From JAEELC01 sp963605425 (GTDB lineage: Bacteria; Bacillota_I; Bacilli_A; Acholeplasmatales; Anaeroplasmataceae), in assembly GCA_963605425.1 (NCBI GenBank), contig CAVCUQ010000044.1, positions 1-10,120 on the forward strand: 10,120 nucleotides of DNA, given 5' to 3'. Shown piece after piece: positions 5,694 to 10,120 of this stretch; position 1 is the stretch's first letter; each line of letters begins with the position of its first letter. A model generated the notes under the pieces. That model was given only the letters and a program-made list of their open reading frames with translations. It did not search any database and was not told the origin of the DNA. Position numbers and translations under genes: made by a program.

Positions 5694-6041
5694 TTATTTT
5701 GTCTGCTTATTATCTATATGAATGTTTATTTCATAATCACCATTATTCTGATTTATTACAATATCAAAATTATAAGATTTTAACTTTTTTGATAATTTTG
5801 ATTTGATTAAATATATAAGGATATCTTTTGAAAAATTTATTACTATCTTAATTAATAAATTTATGATTATAGATCCTTGTTCTACATTAACAATCATTGG
5901 TTCAGTATATTTTAAATTTGTTTTATTCTTTGCTTCAGAAGTAATGTAATTTGTTAAACTATCATTAATACAAGTTAAAATTTCAATACCTTGCTTTAAC
6001 GTTAGCTCACATTCATTTACAATATGTAATTTTACATTCAT
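5694..6041 (-). CDS. Unrecognised 115-residue protein, first gene of the poly-G operon
   Basis: A soluble N-terminal half (residues 1-50, with C11 and C24) leads to EQGSIIINLLIKIVINF and on to about residue 79, a long hydrophobic helix that could lie in or against the membrane. A basic stretch (KSKLSKKLKSY) and a short beta-like tail (NGDYEINIHID) follow. The order helix bundle, EQGS, hydrophobic helix and basic patch occurs in several unnamed membrane-associated proteins, but I cannot assign a family. ATG 6041 follows AAGGAGG (6052-6058) with ideal spacing, and the transcript leader is only about 20 bases. It heads a three-gene operon controlled by the poly-G promoter. Confidence 0.7.
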   Translation of the reverse strand: MNVKLHIVNECELTLKQGIEILTCINDSLTNYITSEAKNKTNLKYTEPMIVNVEQGSIIINLLIKIVINFSKDILIYLIKSKLSKKLKSYNFDIVINQNNGDYEINIHIDNKQTK

Positions 6042-6069
6042 AAGCAGATCTCCTCCTTCCTATGTTTTA

Positions 6070-6095
6070 ATTATACCCCCCCCGATTTTTGTCAA
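6070..6095 (-). promoter_or_regulatory. Consensus promoter with an 8-G spacer tract
   Basis: On the minus strand TTGACA (6090-6095) and TATAAT (6070-6075) are both perfect sigma-70/SigA consensus boxes. The spacer is 14 bases, three short of the optimal 17, and consists of AAAATC followed by eight G (6076-6083). Such a homopolymer is very unusual in this AT-rich sequence. Slippage to 10-12 G would bring the spacer to 16-18. The promoter drives the 115-aa, zinc-ribbon and DUF1413-like genes and lies just outside the IS66 end at 6115. Confidence 0.75.
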
Positions 6096-6114
6096 GTGGT
6101 TTTTAAGTTTTTGG

Positions 6115-6146
6115 GTAAGCGTCAATTCATTTTATGGACATCCTAA
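6115..6146 (-). repeat. IS66 right terminal inverted repeat, copy 2
   Basis: GTAAGCGTCAATT (6115-6127) is the IS66 terminus. The inner bases to 6146 match the subterminal sequence of copy 1 closely. It marks the 3' boundary of the minus-strand IS66 remnant whose tnpC tail starts at 6162. Confidence 0.8.
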
Positions 6147-6161
6147 AAGACCTAGATTAAT

Positions 6162-6457
6162 TTAATCTAAGTTTCTTTTGTTATATCTTAAATAATCAGG
6201 TAAATCTTTACCAAATGGTAATAACTCATCAATATCTTTTTGCTTAATATCGTCTATTTGTACTAAAAAGTATTTAATATATTCATCAGGTTTTAATAGG
6301 TTAATTTTTCGCTGTTTGCACAATCGACATTAGAAGTGTTGTAGCCTCTGCACCATTAACGGTATTAACAAATAAAGCTTTCTTTTTTAGAATTACGAAG
6401 GGTTTTATCCCGCGCTCTGAAAATTATGGTGAATTTGGGATAATTTTCGAAGAGCGT
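6162..6457 (-). pseudogene. tnpC: IS66 transposase (tnpC) C-terminal remnant, copy 2
   Basis: Minus-strand frame: ERGIKPFVILKKKALFVN, then TVNGAEATTLLMSIVQTAK, where one extra A causes a frameshift, followed in the new frame by LLKPDEYIKYFLVQIDDI and ELLPFGKDLPDYLRYN, with stop at 6162-6164. It matches copy 1 residue for residue over most of its length, but each copy has its own disabling changes. The 5' four fifths of the gene is absent. Similarity to copy 1 ends near 6457, the likely deletion or recombination point. Confidence 0.85.
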
Positions 6458-6606
6458 CAAAAAAAGATCTTACTAATGTGAAGGAATATTCTCGAAAGCA
6501 AAAAAGTCAGATCTTTTTATTATTTCGGCTGTTTCATATCTAGCAAAGAGTTGATTCAGGATTTTCACTTTCTTAAGCTCAGCCTACATGTCTTCTTATC
6601 ATCCAT
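6458..6606. other. No clear gene between IS66 copy 2 and the terminator
   Basis: Minus-strand reading gives pieces such as KKVKILNQLFARYETAEI and KRSDFFAFENIP separated by stops. They have coding flavour but match no family I recognise. This may be a decayed gene trapped between the AAA/nuclease gene and the IS66 remnant. Confidence 0.3.
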
Positions 6607-6636
6607 TAAAAAATGTCCTCCTATTTAAGAGGACAT
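6607..6636 (-). terminator. Intrinsic terminator downstream of the AAA/nuclease gene
   Basis: ATGTCCTC (6613-6620) and GAGGACAT (6629-6636) form a perfect 8-bp stem with an 8-base loop. On the minus strand it is followed by TTTTT, the standard form of a rho-independent terminator, about 75 bases after the 525-aa gene. The AGGAGG within it could also be read as a ribosome site ahead of a 13-codon frame, but the hairpin and T-run favour termination. Confidence 0.7.
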
Positions 6637-6669
6637 GATAGTCGTTTATGACGTTTGAATCAACACCTA

Positions 6670-6697
6670 TATAACGAGCATAGTTCCTATGGTTATA
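6670..6697. repeat. Bulged hairpin just after the AAA/nuclease gene
   Basis: TATAAC (6670-6675) pairs with GTTATA (6692-6697) and CATAG (6679-6683) with CTATG (6687-6691), leaving a 3-base loop and a 3-base bulge. It is 15 bases past the stop codon and has no T-run, so it may protect the mRNA 3' end rather than terminate. Confidence 0.4.
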
Positions 6698-6711
6698 TGT
6701 ATGTTCATTAT

Positions 6712-8289
6712 TTACTTTTTCTCAATCATTTCTATCTTAGAATCATGTTTTAGAGTCTTAGAGTCATAGTTTACACCTATAAGCATTACTTTGCCATGAT
6801 AATCACCTAAAGCATCAAAGTATTCTTTATTCTTTATCTGGTCTATAGCCTTATCTATATTATCATCAGCTTTAAGTTCAACAATAAATGGAATATGGTT
6901 ACTATCTTTAGGCTTAAATACTAAATCAGCTCTTCCTTTAGTAGTATTAGCCTCTTTAATAATTTCATAATACTTTTTTGCATTATAATAAGATATATAA
7001 ACTATTATACCTAGAACGTCTTCTTTATTTTTGTTAAAGATTGTAGCTAGTTCATTATGATTATTATCTAGAGTCTCATTAATATACTCAGTATCACCTG
7101 ATAATGTCTTTTCAAGTAATTCTTCTGAAGAAGATATAGGATCACAAATGTTTTTCCATTTAAGGTCATCCATAGCTATAATAAACTCTTCTTTGATCTC
7201 ATGGTTAGGTATATAACATTTTCCTTTTTGCTCATCATAAGCTAAGTATCCTAAATGAATTAATACAGTTAAAGCTGCGTCACTAGAATCGATTTTAGTT
7301 AAATCATTATCAAATTTCCTAACATCGACATCGATTTCTTCACCCGCAATCATTTTAACAATTAAATCTTTTAAAGCACCATTATCATAATTCATATATT
7401 CCATAACTGAGTCTCTAGCAGATGTGTTAACCCAATGATCTTTACATTTTCTTGTAATAATAACTTCTACTACAGACTTAGGATTATATATATCAATACC
7501 ATTTAATTTATATCCATCGTACCATGATTTAATCTCATCAAAGTCCATATTATATTGGGAACATAATCCTTTAGTTTCTTCTTGTGTAAATCCAAAATAT
7601 GATTCAAGACCACAAGGGTCTATCATATTATATTCTCTAAACATATTTAAAGCTGATTCACTTCTGTATCTTTTTATAGGTAGTATTCCTGTCATATACA
7701 CCAAATCAATACATCTTGAAACATCACTTGATTTAAATAAGCTTCTTAATAAATCTACATATTCATTACATAATTTAGTATTATCTTCTTGTTCTCTAAA
7801 TATAACATCCCATTCATCAATTAAAAAGATGAATGTTTCATTTAATTCTGAATAAATCTTTGTAATTGCTTTTCTTACAGTGTTATCACTTCTTTTAAGA
7901 ATATTGGGAAACTTTTCGTTCAAATCTTCTAGAATTTCTTTTTGAACTTCGTCTACAAATTTATTTTTATTTTTTAAATCAGTATAAACACTAGCCATAT
8001 CTATCCAAATAACATTATGTTTATTTAAATGGCTTAAGTATGATTCATCATTAGATATATTTAATTTATCAAAAAGGTCTTTAGAATTACATCCTTTAGA
8101 GTAATAAGCATTAAGCATAGAAATGGCTAAAGTCTTACCAAAACGGCGAGGACGTGTAATACACATATATGAATCTTCAGAATACAAAAGACTATTGCAT
8201 TCCTTGATCAATATGGATTTATCAATAAAAATTTTATTATTTGTATATCTTTCAAATTTTGAATTATCTAGGTTTAAAAAATTAGGCAT
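6712..8289 (-). CDS. AAA-ATPase-like protein with C-terminal PD-(D/E)XK nuclease domain (DUF1703 type)
   Basis: 525 residues, the usual length for this family, and apparently intact. The N-terminal AAA-ATPase-like domain has a degenerate Walker A, TRPRRFGKT (45-53), and a Walker B, FIFLIDEWD (153-161). The C-terminal DUF1703 domain has the PD-(D/E)XK signature: GRADLVF with D455, then IVELKAD with E471 and K473, followed by the DQIKNKEY helix. These proteins are abundant and repeated in gut Bacteroidota and Bacillota. Their role is not settled, and defence or mobile-element functions have been suggested. The start ATG 8289 follows AAGGTG (8301-8306). It has its own promoter and terminator and sits between IS66 end remnants, so it may have moved with them. 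Confidence 0.92.
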   Translation of the reverse strand: MPNFLNLDNSKFERYTNNKIFIDKSILIKECNSLLYSEDSYMCITRPRRFGKTLAISMLNAYYSKGCNSKDLFDKLNISNDESYLSHLNKHNVIWIDMASVYTDLKNKNKFVDEVQKEILEDLNEKFPNILKRSDNTVRKAITKIYSELNETFIFLIDEWDVIFREQEDNTKLCNEYVDLLRSLFKSSDVSRCIDLVYMTGILPIKRYRSESALNMFREYNMIDPCGLESYFGFTQEETKGLCSQYNMDFDEIKSWYDGYKLNGIDIYNPKSVVEVIITRKCKDHWVNTSARDSVMEYMNYDNGALKDLIVKMIAGEEIDVDVRKFDNDLTKIDSSDAALTVLIHLGYLAYDEQKGKCYIPNHEIKEEFIIAMDDLKWKNICDPISSSEELLEKTLSGDTEYINETLDNNHNELATIFNKNKEDVLGIIVYISYYNAKKYYEIIKEANTTKGRADLVFKPKDSNHIPFIVELKADDNIDKAIDQIKNKEYFDALGDYHGKVMLIGVNYDSKTLKHDSKIEMIEKK

Positions 8290-8317
8290 AAATTATCACA
8301 CACCTTCCCATATATTG

Positions 8318-8345
8318 ATTATATTTTAACATATTTATTTTGCAA
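8318..8345 (-). promoter_or_regulatory. Promoter of the AAA/nuclease gene
   Basis: On the minus strand TTGCAA (8340-8345) and a perfect TATAAT (8318-8323) are separated by 16 bases, with a transcript start predicted near 8311 and the ribosome site close behind at 8301-8306. Good -10, moderate -35. Confidence 0.55.
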
Positions 8346-8373
8346 TTGTTAGTATTAGATTATTACTAAATGA

Positions 8374-8478
8374 CTACTCTAAAAGAGTTACTGTTGATAA
8401 CATTTTATTAATAGGTCTAGCATGTCTATTTACTGCTTCAACTCTTTTATGATATTTATCAACATTAAAACCATTATT
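8374..8478 (-). pseudogene. C-terminal fragment of an unrecognised gene
   Basis: A 34-codon minus-strand tail, NNGFNVDKYHKRVEAVNRHA then RPINKMLSTVTLLE, ends at TAG 8374-8376. Its composition looks coding, but it is cut off directly at the IS66 left-end remnant (8479-8502). I cannot name the family. It probably belonged to a gene disrupted by the insertion or by later deletion. Confidence 0.4.
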
Positions 8479-8502
8479 ATATATGAGGAAATTGACGTTT
8501 AT
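8479..8502 (-). repeat. IS66 left-end remnant
   Basis: On the minus strand CGTCAATTTCCTCATATATA differs from the left end at 2889-2911 at only one position, and the outermost bases (ATAAA versus GTAAG) are decayed. Such similarity cannot be chance. Its orientation would suit the left end of the minus-strand IS66 whose right end is at 6115, a span of about 2.39 kb, normal for IS66, but the interior is replaced by the AAA/nuclease gene. Confidence 0.6.
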
Positions 8503-8588
8503 TTATAACACATGTACTTGTCATTAAGTTAAAAAACGTGGAAAATTTTAATCATTTTGTTTCACACTATTAGTAAATATATATTATT

Positions 8589-8872
8589 TTATTCTTCAAT
8601 ATCAAGAAGAGCTAATAGTCTTCTAAATGTATCTTGAGCATCTAGACAAGTATCTATAAGCCATCATTTTTTCATTATTATAATTTGCTAGTCCCTATAA
8701 TAAAATACTTTTTAGAATCTTCTATTATAAAAGGAATAATATTAAATCTAAGACACTCTTTAAGTGCAATTAATCTTCCTCCTTTTCCATTTTCATCTTC
8801 AAATAAATGAATGTTTTTTCATTAAGGACTAATCCCTGTATTTATCCTTCTAACATTAATAGCATATCCATT
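8589..8872 (-). pseudogene. Broken Fic-domain protein, C-terminal part
   Basis: Read on the minus strand: RRINTGISP, two stops, then HLFEDENGKGGRLIALKE (8774-8809 holds the motif), FNIIPFIIEDSKKYF, a frameshift, NYNNEKMM, another frameshift, and LIDTCLDAQDTFRRLL with stop at 8589-8591. This matches the Fic fold of AMP-transferring enzymes, whose active-site motif is HPFx(D/E)GNGRxxR. Here P, a G and an R are changed, so activity would be lost even without the frameshifts. Fic proteins often act as toxins. The gene is clearly dead, and its 5' part is gone where the Phd/ParE promoter begins. Confidence 0.75.
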
Positions 8873-8910
8873 CACTTGATAGCAAAATTTGTGTATAATT
8901 TTGTTATAAA
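8871..8910 (+). promoter_or_regulatory. Promoter and possible operator of the toxin-antitoxin operon
   Basis: TTCACT (8871-8876) and a perfect TATAAT (8894-8899) are separated by 17 bases. A tandem near-repeat, TTTGTGTATAA (8888-8898) and TTTTGTTATAA (8899-8909), places a second -10-like TATAAA at 8905 with an upstream TG. Phd/YefM antitoxins usually repress their own promoters by binding repeats over the -10, so this repeat is a candidate binding site. Confidence 0.55.
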
Positions 8911-8924
8911 TGAGGAGGCTTTTT

Positions 8925-9188
8925 ATGCCAACAATCAAATCAAGTTCTTATTTAAGGAATAATTACAATGAAATTTCTAAAATTTGTCATAACTCTTTTG
9001 AACCAGTTTTCATTACAAAGGATGGAAAAGGTGATCTTGCTGTTATGAGCATTGAAGCGTATGAAGAACTAACAAGCCGCTTCGAACTTTACACCAAGAT
9101 AAAAGAAGGAATGGATGATATTTTTGCAGGCAACACTAGACCATTTTCCGAAGCTATGGCTGATATTAAAGCTCGCAGAAAAAGATGA
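8925..9188 (+). CDS. Phd/YefM-family antitoxin
   Basis: 87 residues from ATG 8925, which follows GAGGAGG (8912-8918) by six bases. The ATG at 8910 lies in front of this site and is not favoured. The N-terminus, IKSSSYLRNNYNEISKICH, then PVFITKDGKGDLAVMSIEAY and EEL, is the Phd/YefM DNA-binding fold that dimerises and binds the operator. The C-terminal stretch, from about residue 50 (ELYTKIKEGMDDI to KARRKR), would wrap and neutralise the toxin. It overlaps the toxin gene by four bases (ATGA). In the family the antitoxin is labile and the complex autorepresses. The region is richer in GC than its surroundings, which suggests separate acquisition. Confidence 0.92.
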   Translation: MPTIKSSSYLRNNYNEISKICHNSFEPVFITKDGKGDLAVMSIEAYEELTSRFELYTKIKEGMDDIFAGNTRPFSEAMADIKARRKR

Positions 9189-9517
9189 TCTATAAGACTC
9201 ATATTACTTCAACCGCAGAACAGGGTATTATGCAAGCCGCGGATTATATCGAATTTACACTTAAAAATCCTATTGCTGAAGAAAATCTATTAGAGGTTGC
9301 AACTGAAAAGATAAATTCATTAAGCGAAATGCCACAAAAGTTCAATATTGTTGATGATCAGGTACTCTCAAGTTGGGGCATTCGATTTATAATAGTCAAT
9401 GATTATCTTGCATTTTATACGATTAATGAAGAAAAACAAATAGTGTTCATCATCCGTTTTCTCTACAAGAAAAGTAACTGGGCTTCCATTCTTCGAAAGG
9501 GATTTTCCCTAATTTAG
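9185..9517 (+). CDS. RelE/ParE-family toxin
   Basis: 110 residues, the usual size. It begins YKTHITSTAEQGIMQAADYI, then NPIAEENLLEVATEKINSL, with the two N-terminal helices of ParE/RelE folds. SSWGIRFIIVNDYLAFYTI and IVFIIRFLYKKSNWASIL form the beta-sheet core, with the conserved R of IRF..V and a late R (RFLY) typical of the family. Family members either cleave mRNA on the ribosome (RelE) or poison gyrase (ParE), and the sequence alone does not decide which. It is translationally coupled to the antitoxin and followed at once by a terminator. Both genes look intact. Confidence 0.92.
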   Translation: MIYKTHITSTAEQGIMQAADYIEFTLKNPIAEENLLEVATEKINSLSEMPQKFNIVDDQVLSSWGIRFIIVNDYLAFYTINEEKQIVFIIRFLYKKSNWASILRKGFSLI

Positions 9518-9545
9518 GAATTTGCTTTATGCAGGTTCCTTTTTT
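9516..9545 (+). terminator. Intrinsic terminator of the toxin-antitoxin operon
   Basis: AGGAATTTGC (9516-9525) pairs with GCAGGTTCCT (9531-9540) over ten positions, including two G-U pairs, with loop TTTAT and then TTTTT. The stem starts inside the toxin's TAG stop codon. Confidence 0.85.
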
Positions 9546-9618
9546 AATGTATAGCACATTTTTAAAAAGATGCTTCCACATTAGAAAATTTTCGTTAAAA
9601 TCTCTACTTTAAGGTATA

Positions 9619-9650
9619 AAAATTTAATTTAGAAATTAAAATTAAATTTT
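9619..9650. repeat. A/T-only 11-bp inverted repeat
   Basis: AAAATTTAATT (9619-9629) and AATTAAATTTT (9640-9650) are perfect inverted copies around a 10-base loop, lying between the two convergent transcription units. The region 9546-9690 holds no gene. The repeat could be a bidirectional terminator relic or a chance feature of AT-rich DNA. Confidence 0.35.
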
Positions 9651-9690
9651 CATGTATTTATGAAATTACTTATGCAAATTCTTCCTATGT

Positions 9691-9727
9691 AAAAAAGCCA
9701 AGCATCCCTTTTAAAGTAAACCTGGCT
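9691..9727 (-). terminator. Intrinsic terminator of the gene at 9744
   Basis: On the minus strand AGCCAGG (9721-9727) pairs with CTTGGCT (9696-9702) through one G-U pair, followed by TTTTT (9691-9695). It lies 17 bases after the stop codon. A decayed copy exists beside the truncated paralogue at 4768. Confidence 0.75.
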
Positions 9728-9743
9728 ATTAAAATATTAACTT

Positions 9744-10120
9744 TTATTCTTCTACTTTAACTAGAGTAATAATAATTTCTAAATCACTCTTAACTTTAGT
9801 AATTCTATAGGTATTATCTTCCCCTGTATCTTCAGGACCTTTTAAATTCTTATAAGTACCATTAATAATAATAGTATCAATCTTATATCCTTCAGGAATA
9901 ACTACCTTAAAGTTAATTTGTCCTTCTCCTGATCCATCAATTAAATTAGTATCAGCGTTTCTAGCTACCACTACCAAACTATAATCGGATTTAGCAGTAT
10001 AATCCTGAGACTTATATATTTCTATAGAACCATTATTATCAATACTAAATGTAGCTTTAAATGCAGAATCATTTACTGTAACACCAAAGAATGAATCCAT
10101 AGTTCTAGCTCTTGTTACAA
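9744..10120 (-). CDS. C-terminal part of a beta-rich, probably extracellular protein (partial)
   Basis: The frame is open to the right edge (VTRARTMDSFFGVTVND at the cut), so ATG 10100 is probably an internal Met and the gene extends beyond the window. The visible 125 residues are beta-rich, low in cysteine and without membrane helices: FKATFSIDNNGSIEIYKS, YSLVVVARNADTNLIDGS, INFKVVIPEGYKIDTIIING, then TYRITKVKSDLEIIITL. The last 55 residues resemble the small repeat-like C-terminal domains of surface or secreted proteins of low-GC gut bacteria, with VPEGYxxxxIxINGxY. The precise family is not known. No sortase motif is seen at the C-terminus. A deleted paralogous copy lies at 4768-4848. Ends with a clear terminator. 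Confidence 0.65.
   Translation of the reverse strand, partial: VTRARTMDSFFGVTVNDSAFKATFSIDNNGSIEIYKSQDYTAKSDYSLVVVARNADTNLIDGSGEGQINFKVVIPEGYKIDTIIINGTYKNLKGPEDTGEDNTYRITKVKSDLEIIITLVKVEE

Noticed and set aside
8123..8329. Plus-strand 68-codon frame.
   Set aside because: It is antisense to the N-terminal part and promoter of the AAA/nuclease gene, whose motifs are unmistakable.
1..10120. CRISPR array, rRNA or tRNA genes.
   Set aside because: No regularly spaced direct repeats, no rRNA-like conserved blocks and no tRNA cloverleaf were seen on either strand.

Overview
The window looks like an accessory, mobile-element-rich stretch of a very AT-rich low-GC Gram-positive bacterium, probably a gut-type Bacillota (Erysipelotrichia, Clostridia or a mollicute-like relative). 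The evidence is strong AGGAGG-type ribosome sites, frequent TTG starts, and families common in such genomes (DUF1703 AAA/nuclease proteins, Phd/ParE modules, IS66 and IS21 elements). Several genes use TGG for Trp and end in TGA, so the code is the standard bacterial one.

Layout. (1) 1-1852, plus strand: the tail of an upstream gene and a hairpin, then a tight three-gene operon: a DUF4417-like protein, a small nuclease-like protein resembling BECR-fold (barnase/EndoU/colicin/RelE) toxins, and a small acidic protein in the immunity-gene position. (2) 2046-2913: a scrapyard of insertion sequences, holding an IS21-type terminus with an istB tail, the 3' end of an IS66 tnpC, and the left end of a second IS66. 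(3) 2914-4500, minus strand: a LemA-like membrane protein with a frame-shifted tail, and an unrecognised 238-aa protein. (4) 4700-4970: debris, consisting of a shortened copy of the gene tail at the far end of the window, another IS66 right end, and a strong hairpin. (5) 5044-6095, minus strand: a three-gene operon driven by a promoter with consensus -35 and -10 boxes separated by a run of eight G. (6) 6115-8502: IS66 right end and tnpC tail on one side and an IS66 left-end remnant on the other, enclosing an intact 525-aa AAA-ATPase/PD-(D/E)XK gene. (7) 8589-9545: a broken fic gene followed by an intact Phd/ParE-type toxin-antitoxin operon with promoter and terminator. (8) 9691-10120, minus strand: the 3' part of a gene for a beta-rich, probably extracellular protein with its terminator.

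How it fits together: at least two IS66 right ends face inwards and bracket regions 3-5, and IS66 pieces also bracket region 6. Homologous IS copies have probably trapped and rearranged this cargo. Likely functional systems are the DUF4417/nuclease/immunity-like operon, the poly-G promoter operon (a candidate phase-variable locus), the AAA/nuclease gene and the toxin-antitoxin pair. The poly-G promoter operon and the first operon are the most likely places for undescribed biology.
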